Part shown: positions 24,548-33,680 of the stretch, one piece after another
How the letters are laid out: every line of letters starts with the position of its first letter
Position numbering within the stretch: the first letter of the stretch is position 1
Assembly (NCBI GenBank): GCA_949293815.1
Contig: CASFEZ010000014.1
Location: forward strand, 1 to 51,629
Direction of reading: 5' to 3'
DNA from: an uncultured Eubacteriales bacterium
GTDB lineage: Bacteria > Bacillota > Clostridia > Oscillospirales > Acutalibacteraceae
DNA length: 51,629 nucleotides
The notes under the pieces: generated by a model
The model's input: the letters and a program-made list of their open reading frames with translations, nothing else
What the model was told of the DNA's origin: nothing
Database searches by the model: none
Program-made: the position numbers and the translations under genes

Positions 24548-25254
24548 CCGAAAAAGTAAACCGTCCTTTCAGCGCCTCTGCCTTAAAAATCATTGCCTGC
24601 GTTACCATGCTGATTGACCACCTGGGACTGGTGGTATTCGGCAATGCGATGCTGCTGCGCCTTATCGGTCGGATTGCCATGCCAATCTATTGCTTTTTAC
24701 TCACCGAAGGGGCGATACATACCCGCAATAAGGCGAAATACATCGGCAGAATGCTGCTGTTTGCGTTTTTGTCGGAAATCCCCTTTGACCTTGCCGTATA
24801 CGGTCGGTGTTTTTATTGGGGCTATCAGAATGTGATGTTCACCCTGACGCTGGGGCTTTTATGTATCTTTGGCATGGACTATTGCCGCAAAAAGCTGCCC
24901 CGGGCAGCGGCGGTCATTATCAGCATTCTCCTGCTGACCGCCGGCAGCGCCCTTGCGGAGCTCATTGAATGTGACTACGGGCTTGTCGGCGTATGGATGA
25001 TTGTGGTTTTCTATTTGTTTAAGAATCATTCCCTGGCGCTGGGGCTTTCGCTATTCTTTGTGGTTTGTCCGCTCACCATGCTTCGCTCAGGCAGTTTCGG
25101 CATTCCGACGGAAATTTTCGCCCTGTTTGCGCTGATTCCCATAGGGCTTTATAACGGCAAAAAAGGCATATCCGGCAATTTTATCAAATATGCCTTCTAT
25201 GCCTTTTATCCGGTGCATTTATTGCTGCTCGGGCTCTGGCGCGTGTTGACCTGA
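24544..25254 (+). CDS. TraX-like family membrane protein
   Basis: The 236-residue protein has eight or so membrane segments and the TraX family pattern: ALKIIACVTMLIDHLG near residue 12, RLIGRIAMPIYCFLLTEG and a late FYAFYPVHLLLLG. In the F plasmid TraX acetylates pilin; chromosomal homologues are common in Firmicutes with unknown targets. The ATG at 24544 overlaps the preceding stop, so it is translated with the two acyltransferase-like genes. All three are membrane acyltransferase-type proteins, which suggests one modification system. Confidence 0.88.
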   Translation: MTEKVNRPFSASALKIIACVTMLIDHLGLVVFGNAMLLRLIGRIAMPIYCFLLTEGAIHTRNKAKYIGRMLLFAFLSEIPFDLAVYGRCFYWGYQNVMFTLTLGLLCIFGMDYCRKKLPRAAAVIISILLLTAGSALAELIECDYGLVGVWMIVVFYLFKNHSLALGLSLFFVVCPLTMLRSGSFGIPTEIFALFALIPIGLYNGKKGISGNFIKYAFYAFYPVHLLLLGLWRVLT

Positions 25255-25258
25255 AGCC

Positions 25259-25543
25259 TTATTTTTCCGCGTTTTGTAAATTTTTTCCGGTCGCCAGATC
25301 CAATATTTCCAAAAGCATGGCGGGTATGTACACGGCGCCGATACACTCTTTGCCGCAATACAGCAGCTCTTCGCACAAATGCATCGCCCACTCGTAATTG
25401 AGCTTCCAGCCTGCCAGAATCGCCATACACAGCGCGGCAAGATACACCAAAAACACAATGACGCTGCCGATACGGATGCTCCAGCGGGTCACCGGATTGA
25501 GCCCATCCAGCAGCTTGCCAATCCCATTTATGATATTTTTCAC
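25259..25543 (-). CDS. Small membrane protein of unknown function
   Basis: The 94-residue product starts with GTG at 25543, eight bases after GGAGG, and has one or two hydrophobic segments (SIRIGSVIVFLVYLAALCMA and VYIPAMLLEILDLA). It has no recognisable motif. It converges tail to tail with the TraX-like gene four bases away and is divergent from the epimerase-like gene. Longer upstream frames are antisense to that gene and not credible. Confidence 0.6.
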   Translation of the reverse strand: MKNIINGIGKLLDGLNPVTRWSIRIGSVIVFLVYLAALCMAILAGWKLNYEWAMHLCEELLYCGKECIGAVYIPAMLLEILDLATGKNLQNAEK

Positions 25544-25630
25544 GCGATACGCCTCCCTGGGTGTTCTGGTTCCATGATACGCCCCGGGGCGGCAGCTATC
25601 AACCCACAAATTCAGGAAAAGGTGACAGCA

Positions 25631-26455
25631 TTGAACACCATTGGCATTTCCTCCGCCTGCTACTACCCTCAGCTGACGGAAACCTCTTTTCAAAAAGTAT
25701 GCGAAAGCGGCGCAAAAACCGCGGAAATTTTCTTCAACGCCGAATCCGAGCTGAAGCCATCCTTTCTTCGGCAGCTGAATGATATGCGCTTGTCTTACGG
25801 CGTGGAAATCGCTTCCGTTCATCCCTTTTCCTCGTTTACGGAATCCAACTATCTGTTCAGCGGCTATGAGCGGCGGTTTTGGGACACCATTCCTCTGTAT
25901 GAGCGTTTTTTTGAAGCCGCCAATATTTTGGGCGCGCGTATTTTTGTTTTGCACGGCATTCGCAATATCAGCAAAACGGCGGACGATGTTTATTTTGAGC
26001 GGTTCGCCCGTATTCAGGAACTGGCCGGACAATACCAGGTAATCTTTGCCCAGGAAAATGTGGTGCAGCACCGCAGCGAAAGCCCCGAATTTCTACTGAA
26101 AATGAAAAAGGCCCTCGGCGGGCAGCTCAAAACGGTGTTTGACTTAAAGCAGGCGCGCCGGGCGGGGGTGGATATTTACGAGCACCTGAAGGCGGTGGGC
26201 GATACGATTTGCCATGTGCATATCAGCGACTGTCTGCCGGAGCGGGACTGCGTACCCCCCGGCGAGGGCGATTTTGCCTTTGCCCGTTTTTTCCGCGCCA
26301 TGAACAAAATTGGCTACACGGGCAAATACATCATCGAGCTTTACAGCAACGGCTATCAAAGCGAAGAGGAGATTGTGCAAAGTCTTCATTTTCTGCAAAA
26401 AGTAAAACACGCTGTGGATACAGAAAACGGAGGCCTCGCACCGCCCTGCGAATAA
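25631..26455 (+). CDS. Sugar phosphate isomerase/epimerase-like TIM-barrel protein 2
   Basis: The 274-residue xylose isomerase-like barrel has metal-site positions in AEIFFNAES, VEIASVHPFSS, FAQENVVQH, TVFDLKQA, CHVHISD and a final YIIELYS. The substrate is unknown. The start is TTG at 25631 behind AAGGTGA; no ATG is available at the family start, and frames further upstream overlap the divergent membrane gene. It shares the fold with the protein at 12959 but has different motif spacing, so they are not recent copies. Confidence 0.8.
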   Translation: MNTIGISSACYYPQLTETSFQKVCESGAKTAEIFFNAESELKPSFLRQLNDMRLSYGVEIASVHPFSSFTESNYLFSGYERRFWDTIPLYERFFEAANILGARIFVLHGIRNISKTADDVYFERFARIQELAGQYQVIFAQENVVQHRSESPEFLLKMKKALGGQLKTVFDLKQARRAGVDIYEHLKAVGDTICHVHISDCLPERDCVPPGEGDFAFARFFRAMNKIGYTGKYIIELYSNGYQSEEEIVQSLHFLQKVKHAVDTENGGLAPPCE

Positions 26456-26505
26456 AAAAGGCCTGCGCAGGAAATCTGCCCAGACCATACAAAACAGTCT
26501 ACTCG

Positions 26506-26536
26506 AAAAGCCAACCGGAACCGATTGGCTTTTTTC
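26506..26536 (+). terminator. Terminator after epimerase-like gene 2
   Basis: AAAAGCCAA (26506-26514) and TTGGCTTTT (26525-26533) form a stem followed by Ts. Confidence 0.75.
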
Positions 26537-26545
26537 TTGTTGCCT

Positions 26546-26767
26546 TTATAAATCCAAGCCCTGCAGCAGCTCCAACAGGCTCTTTGCGTCTTCGGCAGTC
26601 AGGGTAACGCCTTTGCCCATTTTTTCCTTATCGGGCGCCCAATCGCGAATGTCATACTTCGGGTCTTTGCCGTTCCAGCTAATCAGGTTCAGTTCCTTTG
26701 TCCAGCCGCCGGTACCCTCGGAAATAACGCCGATATGTTTCACAATTTCATAAGAAAAATTTGCCAT
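26546..26767 (-). CDS. YdbC-like PC4-family ssDNA-binding protein
   Basis: The 73-residue protein matches the YdbC/PC4-like family: IVKHIGVISEGTGGWTKELN, then SWNGKDPKYDIRDWAPD and a C-terminal GVTLTAEDAKSLLELL helix. Homologues are small dimers that bind single-stranded DNA and resemble the eukaryotic coactivator PC4. GGAGGG precedes the ATG at 26767. It has its own promoter with a perfect -10 box, and purB lies upstream on the same strand. Confidence 0.85.
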   Translation of the reverse strand: MANFSYEIVKHIGVISEGTGGWTKELNLISWNGKDPKYDIRDWAPDKEKMGKGVTLTAEDAKSLLELLQGLDL

Positions 26768-26801
26768 GGTTTTCCCTCCGAAATAATGCGTTGCTACCCT
26801 T

Positions 26802-26830
26802 ATTATACGACAGTTCCGCCGAAAATGCAA
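26802..26830 (-). promoter_or_regulatory. Promoter of the ydbC-like gene
   Basis: TTGCAT (26825-26830), a 17-bp spacer and TATAAT (26802-26807) sit about 35 bases before the start. Confidence 0.85.
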
Positions 26831-26842
26831 GGTTTGTTTTCA

Positions 26843-28273
26843 TCAGACCTGAATTTGCACTTCGCCCACATCTGCATTTTGGTATTTTTCAATGGCGGGC
26901 AGGGCGTATTCCGCTATAAAGGCAGCGGTCTGCATCGGCGCGCAGCCCACAAAATTTTCCGGCTTCATCAGAACCAGCAGCTCTTCGAGCGTGACGCCGA
27001 ACGACGGGTCGGCGGCAATGCGCTGCAATAAATCGCAGTCCGCGCCGTCCTCTTTCACCGCTTTGGCGGAAGCCAGGGAGTGCTGGCGAATCTTTTCGTG
27101 CAGCTCCTGCCGGTCGCCGCCCCGTTTGACCGCGTCCATCAAAATATTTTCCGTTGCCATAAAGGGAAGCTCCGCCATCAGGCGTTTTTCCGCCATTTTC
27201 GGGTAGACCACCAGACCATCGGAAATATTGATATACAAATTCAAGATGGCGTCCGTGGCCAGGAACGCCTCCGCCACGCTGATGCGCTTATTGGCGGAAT
27301 CGTCCAGTGTGCGCTCCATCCACTGGGTGGAGGCGGTCATGGCGGGGTTCAGCGCGTCCACGCACACATACCGCGCCAGTGAGCAAATCCGTTCGCTGCG
27401 CATGGGATTGCGTTTATACGCCATGGCGGAAGAACCGATCTGCTTTTTCTCGAAAGGCTCTTCGCATTCTTTCAGGTGCTGCAGCAGACGCAGGTCAGTG
27501 GCAAATTTTGCCGCGCTTTGGGCAACGCCGCTTAAAAGATTCAGGTAGCGGCTGTCCACTTTGCGGGAATAGGTTTGACCGGATACCGGATAACAGGCGG
27601 TAAAGCCCATTTTTTCGGCAATCAGACCGTCCAGCTTTTTCACCTTTTCATAATCGCCGTCAAATAGCTCCAAAAAGCTCGCCTGGGTGCCGGTGGTTCC
27701 CTTGGAGCCCAAAAGCCGGGCATTGGACAAGGTAAATTCAATATCCTCCAAATCGAGCAAAAGCTCGTTTATCCACAAACACGCCCGCTTACCCACGGTG
27801 GTCGGCTGGGCGGGTTGAAAATGGGTGAACGCCAGGCAGGGCTGATCCTTGTATTTCAGAGCGAAATCGGAAAGATTCTTGATCACGGCGGCAACTTTGG
27901 CGGCAATGAGCGCGAGCGCCTTGTGCATAATAATCAAATCCGTATTATCGCCCACATAGCAGGAGGTGGCGCCCAGATGGATAATGGGCTTGGCCTTCGG
28001 GCAGCATTCGCCGAAGGTCAGCACATGCGCCATCACATCGTGCCGCACCTCTTTTTCGTGGGCAGCGGCGCGGTCATAATCGATATCATGAATATGCGCC
28101 TTCATCTCCGCAATCTGCTCATCGGTAATGGCAAGCCCCAGCTCCTGCTCTGCTTCGGCTAACGCGACCCAGAGCCGGCGCCAGGTGGAAAACTTCATAT
28201 CCGCAGAAAACAGATACTGCATCTGCTGGGAGGCGTATCGGGTAGATAAGGGGGAAATATAGCTGTCGTTCAC
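26843..28273 (-). CDS. purB: Adenylosuccinate lyase
   Basis: PurB cleaves SAICAR to AICAR and adenylosuccinate to AMP in purine synthesis. The 476-residue protein has the fumarase/aspartase superfamily signature GSSAMAYKRNPMRSE near residue 290, and TSCYVGDN and KGTTGTQASF substrate loops. Length fits the longer subfamily. The neighbouring divergent folD supplies a one-carbon pathway that feeds purine synthesis, so the pairing makes sense. It has a promoter at 28307-28335. Confidence 0.95.
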   Translation of the reverse strand: MNDSYISPLSTRYASQQMQYLFSADMKFSTWRRLWVALAEAEQELGLAITDEQIAEMKAHIHDIDYDRAAAHEKEVRHDVMAHVLTFGECCPKAKPIIHLGATSCYVGDNTDLIIMHKALALIAAKVAAVIKNLSDFALKYKDQPCLAFTHFQPAQPTTVGKRACLWINELLLDLEDIEFTLSNARLLGSKGTTGTQASFLELFDGDYEKVKKLDGLIAEKMGFTACYPVSGQTYSRKVDSRYLNLLSGVAQSAAKFATDLRLLQHLKECEEPFEKKQIGSSAMAYKRNPMRSERICSLARYVCVDALNPAMTASTQWMERTLDDSANKRISVAEAFLATDAILNLYINISDGLVVYPKMAEKRLMAELPFMATENILMDAVKRGGDRQELHEKIRQHSLASAKAVKEDGADCDLLQRIAADPSFGVTLEELLVLMKPENFVGCAPMQTAAFIAEYALPAIEKYQNADVGEVQIQV

Positions 28274-28306
28274 GCAAAATCACCTTTTTCATCAGAATAC
28301 CTATCT

Positions 28307-28335
28307 ATAGTACCAAAAACACGCCGTTAAATCAA
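28307..28335 (-). promoter_or_regulatory. Promoter of purB
   Basis: TTGATT (28330-28335), a 17-bp spacer and TACTAT (28307-28312) lie about 35 bases before purB. Confidence 0.7.
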
Positions 28336-28354
28336 TACGGGGAGCAAAAAAGTG

Positions 28355-28383
28355 TGGAAATATGTTGTTTTGTGTGCTACAAT
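28355..28383 (+). promoter_or_regulatory. Possible promoter of folD
   Basis: A weak -35 TGGAAA (28355-28360), a 17-bp spacer and TACAAT (28378-28383) point toward folD, back to back with the purB promoter. Confidence 0.4.
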
Positions 28384-28412
28384 AGGAATATGTATGAGAA
28401 AGGATGAGCATT

Positions 28413-29270
28413 TTGGCAATACGAATAGACGGCAAAGCGGTTTCCGCCGCTGTACGCGAAGAAGTCAAACAGCAGGCGGCCGCCCTGACTGCGCAGGGGC
28501 ACCAGCCGGCGCTGGCGGTAATTTTGGTGGGTGAAGACCCGGCGTCGCAGGTGTATGTACGCAACAAGCACAAAGCCTGCGCAGAGTGCGGCATTCGCTC
28601 GCTGCAATATGAGCTGCCCGCCTCCACTACCCAACAGGAGCTGCTTACACTGATTCAAACATTAAACGAAGACGATACCGTAGACGGCATTCTCTGCCAG
28701 CTGCCGCTACCAAGGCATTTGGACGAGCAGGCGGTGATTTTGGCCATCGACCCGAAAAAGGATGTGGACGCCTTCCACCCGGTGAACGCCGGACGGATTA
28801 TGAGCGGCGATTACGGTTTTCTGCCCTGCACCCCGGCGGGCATTATGGAAATGCTGCGGCGGTATGACATCGCCATTCCCGGCAAACGGTGCGTGGTGAT
28901 TGGCAGAAGCAATATTGTGGGCAAACCCATGGCCATGCTGCTGATTAACGCAGGCGGTACGGTGACGGTCTGCAACTCCAAAACAAGAGATTTGCCCGCC
29001 GTTACCCGCGAAGCGGATATTCTGGTGGCAGCCGTCGGCAAACCGCATTTTGTAACAGCCGATATGGTGAAAGAGGGCGCCGTGGTCATTGATGTGGGCA
29101 TTAACCGGAATACGGAGGGTAAGCTCTGCGGCGATGTGGCGTTTGACGAGGTGAGCGAGAAGGCTTCCTATATTACGCCTGTGCCCGGCGGCGTGGGACC
29201 GATGACCATTACCATGCTGCTGCAAAACACCATTACCGCTGCCAAAATCCACAAGGAGGAGAACGAATGA
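28413..29270 (+). CDS. folD: Methylenetetrahydrofolate dehydrogenase/cyclohydrolase
   Basis: FolD interconverts methylene-, methenyl- and formyl-tetrahydrofolate. The 285-residue product shows [12 protein letters not shown] with the catalytic lysine, [11 protein letters not shown], the NADP-binding [11 protein letters not shown] and the C-terminal [13 protein letters not shown] at 28413 is the likely start since AAGGA lies eight bases before it and the ATG at 28404 falls inside that site. Its stop overlaps the next start as ATGA. Confidence 0.95.
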   Translation: MAIRIDGKAVSAAVREEVKQQAAALTAQGHQPALAVILVGEDPASQVYVRNKHKACAECGIRSLQYELPASTTQQELLTLIQTLNEDDTVDGILCQLPLPRHLDEQAVILAIDPKKDVDAFHPVNAGRIMSGDYGFLPCTPAGIMEMLRRYDIAIPGKRCVVIGRSNIVGKPMAMLLINAGGTVTVCNSKTRDLPAVTREADILVAAVGKPHFVTADMVKEGAVVIDVGINRNTEGKLCGDVAFDEVSEKASYITPVPGGVGPMTITMLLQNTITAAKIHKEENE

Positions 29271-29947
29271 AAATCGGCATTGTCATAGCAGATGCATTTG
29301 AATATACCCCGTTTTGCGCCTTTGCCGAGACCAGAAATGCCGTAAAATCCGTGCGCCACGGCAGATCTTGCATCACCTATACCGACGGCGATAAAACCGT
29401 AGCGGCGGTACAGTGCGGCATCGGCAAGGTAAACGCCGCCACCGCAGCAGCCTTTCTGCTTGCCGAGGGGTGCGAGGTAATTCTCAACGCCGGGCTGTCC
29501 GGCGCCGTCAGCGGTCTTTTGAAAGGCGATGTGGTTGCAGGCGAGAGCTTTACGGAATGTGATTTTGATTTGCGCGCCATCGGTCGGACGCTTGGTGAAA
29601 AGCCCGATCAGCAATCTGTGTTTTACGCAGACAAACATCTTCTGGCACTGGCGGATTCCTTAGGCGGCGTCAAACGCGCAAAGCTGGGAACCGGCGATGT
29701 CTTCCTTTCGGATAAAGAAAGAGCAAAAACCTTTCATCAGCTCTTCGGTATTCATGCGTTTGATATGGAAACGGCTGCCATTGCCTCGGTTTGCACCTTT
29801 GATAAGGTTCCCTTTTTGAGCCTGCGTAAAATCAGCGACAATGCCGACGACGCAGCCACCGATGATTATCGGGAAATGAACGACCGGCAGGAGATGGATT
29901 TAACGCTGCTGCTGGCACAAATCATCAAAAAAATTGAAAGATTTTAA
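29267..29947 (+). CDS. MTA/SAH nucleosidase-like protein
   Basis: The 226-residue protein belongs to the nucleoside phosphorylase/nucleosidase superfamily. [23 protein letters not shown], the [11 protein letters not shown] ribose-binding stretch and a catalytic aspartate in RKISDNADD are all visible. 5'-methylthioadenosine/S-adenosylhomocysteine nucleosidase is the best guess. The N-terminus reads [12 protein letters not shown] where classical enzymes have a GAMxEE-like motif, so the substrate may differ. Translation is coupled to folD by a 4-base overlap, linking methyl-group recycling with one-carbon folate chemistry. Confidence 0.8.
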   Translation: MKIGIVIADAFEYTPFCAFAETRNAVKSVRHGRSCITYTDGDKTVAAVQCGIGKVNAATAAAFLLAEGCEVILNAGLSGAVSGLLKGDVVAGESFTECDFDLRAIGRTLGEKPDQQSVFYADKHLLALADSLGGVKRAKLGTGDVFLSDKERAKTFHQLFGIHAFDMETAAIASVCTFDKVPFLSLRKISDNADDAATDDYREMNDRQEMDLTLLLAQIIKKIERF

Positions 29948-29956
29948 AAATGGTGC

Positions 29957-29985
29957 TTGACAAAACCCGGCGGATGTAATATAAT
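29957..29985 (+). promoter_or_regulatory. Consensus promoter of the Met-Glu tRNA pair
   Basis: Perfect TTGACA (29957-29962) and perfect TATAAT (29980-29985) are separated by 17 bp, starting ten bases after the nucleosidase-like gene. Confidence 0.92.
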
Positions 29986-30008
29986 AGCGACTGTTGCAAC
30001 TGCCTTAT

Positions 30009-30085
30009 GGCGGCATAGCTCAGTTGGCTAGAGCATTCGGTTCATACCCGAAGTGTCGTTGGTTCAAATCCGACTGCCGCTACCA
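30009..30085 (+). tRNA. tRNA-Met (CAT), elongator type
   Basis: The 77-base tRNA has anticodon loop TTCATAC reading CAT, TTCAAAT T-loop and encoded CCA. The acceptor stem begins with a G-T pair and lacks the initiator-type start, so it is likely elongator Met; an Ile2 tRNA is less likely. Confidence 0.92.
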
Positions 30086-30116
30086 GCATTTTGCCGCAAG
30101 AGGCAAAATGCTTTAC

Positions 30117-30191
30117 GGCCCGGTGGTCAAGCGGTCAAGACACCGCCCTTTCACGGCGGTAACACGAGTTCGATTCTCGTCCGGGTCACCA
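30117..30191 (+). tRNA. tRNA-Glu (TTC)
   Basis: The 75-base tRNA has GGCCCGG/CCGGGTC acceptor arms, anticodon loop CTTTCAC reading TTC, TTCGATT T-loop and encoded CCA. Confidence 0.95.
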
Positions 30192-30227
30192 AAAACAGAG
30201 CAAGCGAAAGCCTGCTCTGTTTTTTTG
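30191..30227 (+). terminator. Terminator of the tRNA pair
   Basis: CAGAGCA and TGCTCTG (with further pairing around a GCGAAAGC loop) are followed by seven Ts. Confidence 0.9.
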
Positions 30228-30257
30228 TTTTACCCTGCCCTTTTCCCCGTAACTTCC

Positions 30258-30286
30258 TTGCTTCTTCCCATTTTATATGCTAAAAT
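30258..30286 (+). promoter_or_regulatory. Promoter of the alpha/beta hydrolase gene
   Basis: TTGCTT (30258-30263), a 17-bp spacer and TAAAAT (30281-30286) lie about 55 bases before the start. Confidence 0.6.
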
Positions 30287-30344
30287 CAAGTAAAACAAAG
30301 AAAGCGTCAGGAAAAAAACAAACCTGCTTTGGGAGGAATACATC

Positions 30345-31265
30345 ATGAGTAAAAAAGAAACGCGCCATTTTCTTTCCGCAGACGGCAAAACCCAGATTTA
30401 TGCTGCCCGCTGGCTGCCGGAAACCGGCGAGCCGAAAGCGGTTTTGCAGCTTTGCCACGGCATGACCGAATACATCGACCGGTACGATGCGATTGCCGAT
30501 TTTTTTACAGCGCAGGGCTATGCGGTGATTGGGCACGACCAACTGGGGCATGGAAAATCCCGGGGCGAACACCCGATGTACTTCGGCGCGGAAGGCAGCT
30601 GGGATTTTCTTGTAAAAGATGCGCTCGCCTGTAAAGAGGCATTTACCTTTTCCGGCAAGGTGCATATTATGCTCGGGTTTTCTCTGGGGTCGTTTGTGGT
30701 GCGGGACTGTATGATTCGCTACCCAAGCAGCATGAACGGCGCTGTTTTAATCGGCACCGGTTTTCAGCCCCCTGCCCTGCTGAAAGGCATTCGCCTTATC
30801 GCAAAGCGGGAAGGCAAAAAACACGGAGATGAAAATCCGACGCCCCTGATCCGCTCCCTGACCTTTGACAACTACAACAAAAAGTTCGCACCGGTTCAAA
30901 CCAAGTTCGACTGGCTGCTGGCAGACGAGGCGGCAGCGGCGGCCTACGAAAAAGACCCAAATCGCGGGGACGACTGCTCAGCCGGAATGTTCCGGGAGCT
31001 TTTGAGCGGGATGATTTTCACCGGCACAGCGGAAAATATACACAAAATCAACCACGACCTGCCCATTTTGCTGCTGTCCGGCAAAGACGACCCGGTGGGC
31101 GATTTCGGCAAAGGGGTGCAAAAATTGGCGAGCACCCTGCAAAAGGACGGCTGCCAAAATGTCAGCATGCAGCTTTTTGATGGCAGGCACGATATTCTGC
31201 GCGAGAAATGCGGCGAAGAAGTCCTTCGCTGCATTGCGGATTGGCTGCACGCACAGGCCAGATAA
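30345..31265 (+). CDS. Alpha/beta hydrolase, monoacylglycerol lipase-like
   Basis: The 306-residue cytoplasmic protein belongs to the serine aminopeptidase/monoglyceride lipase-like group. LCHGMTEYIDRY carries the oxyanion-hole HG, GHDQLGHGKS follows, and GFSLGS gives the nucleophile S113. The acid is in LSGKDDPVG and the histidine in FDGRHDIL near the end. It likely cleaves a lipid ester or similar small ester. AGGAGG-like GGGAGG precedes the ATG. It is a single-gene unit between the tRNA pair and a convergent peptidase gene; a GC-rich stem without a T-run follows at 31283-31308. Confidence 0.88.
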   Translation: MSKKETRHFLSADGKTQIYAARWLPETGEPKAVLQLCHGMTEYIDRYDAIADFFTAQGYAVIGHDQLGHGKSRGEHPMYFGAEGSWDFLVKDALACKEAFTFSGKVHIMLGFSLGSFVVRDCMIRYPSSMNGAVLIGTGFQPPALLKGIRLIAKREGKKHGDENPTPLIRSLTFDNYNKKFAPVQTKFDWLLADEAAAAAYEKDPNRGDDCSAGMFRELLSGMIFTGTAENIHKINHDLPILLLSGKDDPVGDFGKGVQKLASTLQKDGCQNVSMQLFDGRHDILREKCGEEVLRCIADWLHAQAR

Positions 31266-31375
31266 AAGCGCAATACATACCGCAATGGCTGCGCTGCCAT
31301 TGCGGTCGGTGTACAATTTTATAGCACAGCAAAATGATGACAAGGTTTCTATTGCCTGTCGTCATTTTTTATGGT

Positions 31376-32110
31376 TTACGCTGCCGCAACCACGACCGCC
31401 TGACAGCCCAGGGCGGTATAGGCTTTTTCCGTTTTCTCTTTTTCATAATAGGTCACGAAGCCGGTTTGGGAGTCGTTGAAAATATAGTACGAAGCGGTAT
31501 TGCCCACCAGCAAAAGGCAGTGCATCGGCGAGATCCAGGTGCAGCTGCCCCGGTCGGTGTGCCAGGTGATGCCCTTTTTTACCCGCGCCATGCCGGAGGT
31601 CGCCCAAATCAGCGCCGGGTTCCCTTCGGCAATCGTATACCGGCACAATTGCGCCAAATCGACGCCAAGCAGAGCTTGAGCGGTCAGGGGCATCTGCCGC
31701 TCATGAAAAATCCGGTTCATTGCTTTTGCAATCACGGGCGCATAGCATCCCCAGCCCGCTTCGCTGCGCGGGTCGCCCAAAAATGCTTCCCAGGGGGAAG
31801 CCCCGAAGCCGCCGGCGGTCGGGACAGGCGCACAGGGCAAATACCGGTCGATAAACTGCCCCGGAGAAAGCCGAACGCCATAGTGGGACAGCAGCATCAC
31901 GGCGGAAACGCTTTCGCAGCCGGTGGGGAAAGCAGGATATTGACAAAGGCAGGGTACGCTGTCGATTCTATTTTCCGGCTGCGCTGCTTCTTCCCCGCAC
32001 ACAGCGCCTGCCCTTCCCCCCGCGCAAAGCCAGCCTGCACCTGCGCCTAGTAAGCCGATACAAAAACAGCAAATCAGCATCCTGCCAATCCGTCTGTACC
32101 AATCCAGCAT
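31376..32110 (-). CDS. C39-like cysteine peptidase, secreted or anchored
   Basis: The 244-residue protein has an N-terminal hydrophobic segment (about residues 10-30) that is a signal peptide or anchor, then a papain-fold C39-like domain. The catalytic Cys is in PTGCESVSAVMLL, the His in SPMHCLLLVGN and the Asp/Asn in YIFNDSQTG. Domains of this kind cleave peptides or the peptidoglycan cross-bridge. The start is ATG 32110 or the adjacent GTG 32113, with no clear binding site. It follows the amidase gene on the same strand by about 100 bases, so both may remodel the envelope. Confidence 0.8.
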   Translation of the reverse strand: MLDWYRRIGRMLICCFCIGLLGAGAGWLCAGGRAGAVCGEEAAQPENRIDSVPCLCQYPAFPTGCESVSAVMLLSHYGVRLSPGQFIDRYLPCAPVPTAGGFGASPWEAFLGDPRSEAGWGCYAPVIAKAMNRIFHERQMPLTAQALLGVDLAQLCRYTIAEGNPALIWATSGMARVKKGITWHTDRGSCTWISPMHCLLLVGNTASYYIFNDSQTGFVTYYEKEKTEKAYTALGCQAVVVAAA

Positions 32111-32210
32111 CACCTGCTCTATCGCTGCCTGTCCGCTCCTTTCTTCTGCAAATAGCGCTCCGCCGCAAAAAACAGCATGGGCGCGTTTTTACGGTGCGCC
32201 GCTTCTGTTT

Positions 32211-33665
32211 TCAGCCTGCATTCATTTGCAGCTGCGCCAAAATACCCGCCGCAATGGCTGCGGCGATTTTCTGCTGCCCGGCGGAGGAAGACAGGAACGC
32301 GCCGTCAACATCATTGGATAAATAGCCGCATTCCACCAGCACCGAGGGGCATTCCTCCAGCCGCGTGACAGCAAACGGATAATATTTTATCCCCAAATCC
32401 CCCCGCGCCGCGCTGGAGGCGCCGTCCGGATGCAAATCACCGAATACCGCCGCCATTTCCTGCTGTATCCCCTGCGCCAGCGGCTGGGAAAAATTCTTAT
32501 AATAAAACGCATGCGTGCCGTAAAGGGAGGCGGATTCGGCGCTGTCGCAGTGAATGGACACAAATAGGGACGGCTTGTATTGCCGCGCCGCCGCAAGGCG
32601 CTGTTCAATGGACAAATCCGTATCGCCCTCGCGGGTCAGCAAAACATTTACCCCCTGCGCGGTCAGAAGCTCGGCGGTCTTTTGCGCAATGGTCAGGGTC
32701 AGGTCGCATTCCTTTGTGCCATCGGCATATAAAGCCCCCGGGTCGCTGCCGCCGTGCCCCGCATCGAGCATCACAATCGGCGCAGGGTCGGCGGCGATAT
32801 GCCGGCGGATGAAAAAGGTGAAATTCCCGCTGTCGTCTAAAGCATAGCAGCAGCCGAAATACTGCCCTTCCTTTTGCAAATACAGCCGAAGCGTACCGTA
32901 ATCGTCACCGGCTATCCACTCCCAATCGCGCACCATATCGCTCGGCAGCACATTCGGCGCACCGTAAAAAGCGGTGGTATCAAAAAAACGGATATCCAAA
33001 TATTCCGCCGTGCAGCTTTCCACGTTATACGGCCGTTCCTGAAAACCGACCACATAGGTTTGCGGGGCGGTTACAAGCTGCACCGGCACTGCCCAATCGG
33101 TTTTCAGTGTCAAAAGCAGCCCACCATCATTCTCCTCGCAGGCATCGACCGAAAGGGTATTTTCCGGCATACGATACGCCTGCTCGGTGATTTTCAAATA
33201 TTTCTCCTCCACCTTCACGCCGCTTGCCAGAAAACATACCGGTGTATCACCGAACCATTCGGTTTTCAGAACCCTGTCCACCGTGCCGCGCACCAGTGGA
33301 GAACAGCGTGGGTCGGAGCGGTTATCCTCGGCATCGCTGCTGCTGCATTCGGCATAGGGCACAATCACTTCTGCCATTTTTCCGCTGCCTGCGCCGTGGT
33401 TCTGGTAGGGGGTCAGAAGACCGGTTTGGTACCTTTCATAGTAGGAGAAGTCCTCCGCGCTGCCGGCAGTAACTTCCGCCAACCGGCAAAAGGGAGCGGC
33501 TGTCTGCTGCGATTCCTCCTTCGGTTCCGGCGGCTGCTTTTGCGAGGCAACCCCCACCGCGCCGAAAAACAGACTACAGGCAACTAAGATGCAAACCCAC
33601 CAAAGCCTGTGCGCCGCGATTTTTCGAAATATTTGCCGAAGCATATGTTTTCTCTGCCTTTCCAT
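32211..33665 (-). CDS. N-acetylmuramoyl-L-alanine amidase with N-terminal anchor
   Basis: The 484-residue protein has a basic start, one membrane helix (about residues 20-40), a middle region of about 250 residues with beta-rich patches, and a C-terminal zinc amidase 3 domain. The domain shows MLDAGHGGSDPGA with zinc His, a second zinc Glu in KECDLTL, SIHCDSAES and the catalytic VECGYLSN. It cuts the bond between muramic acid and the stem peptide. No clear ribosome binding site decides between ATG 33665 and ATG 33644. The gene begins 16 bases after a terminator. The similar enzymes CwlC and CwlD act in sporulation, but nothing here proves that role. Confidence 0.88.
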   Translation of the reverse strand: MERQRKHMLRQIFRKIAAHRLWWVCILVACSLFFGAVGVASQKQPPEPKEESQQTAAPFCRLAEVTAGSAEDFSYYERYQTGLLTPYQNHGAGSGKMAEVIVPYAECSSSDAEDNRSDPRCSPLVRGTVDRVLKTEWFGDTPVCFLASGVKVEEKYLKITEQAYRMPENTLSVDACEENDGGLLLTLKTDWAVPVQLVTAPQTYVVGFQERPYNVESCTAEYLDIRFFDTTAFYGAPNVLPSDMVRDWEWIAGDDYGTLRLYLQKEGQYFGCCYALDDSGNFTFFIRRHIAADPAPIVMLDAGHGGSDPGALYADGTKECDLTLTIAQKTAELLTAQGVNVLLTREGDTDLSIEQRLAAARQYKPSLFVSIHCDSAESASLYGTHAFYYKNFSQPLAQGIQQEMAAVFGDLHPDGASSAARGDLGIKYYPFAVTRLEECPSVLVECGYLSNDVDGAFLSSSAGQQKIAAAIAAGILAQLQMNAG

Positions 33666-33680
33666 CCATCTTTTGCCGCA

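Noticed and set aside
22328-25254. A capsule or O-antigen locus
   Set aside because: No glycosyltransferase, flippase or polymerase gene is present near the acyltransferases.
31283-31308. Terminator after the alpha/beta hydrolase gene
   Set aside because: CCGCAATGG and CCATTGCGG pair well, but no T-run follows on either strand, so it was not listed.
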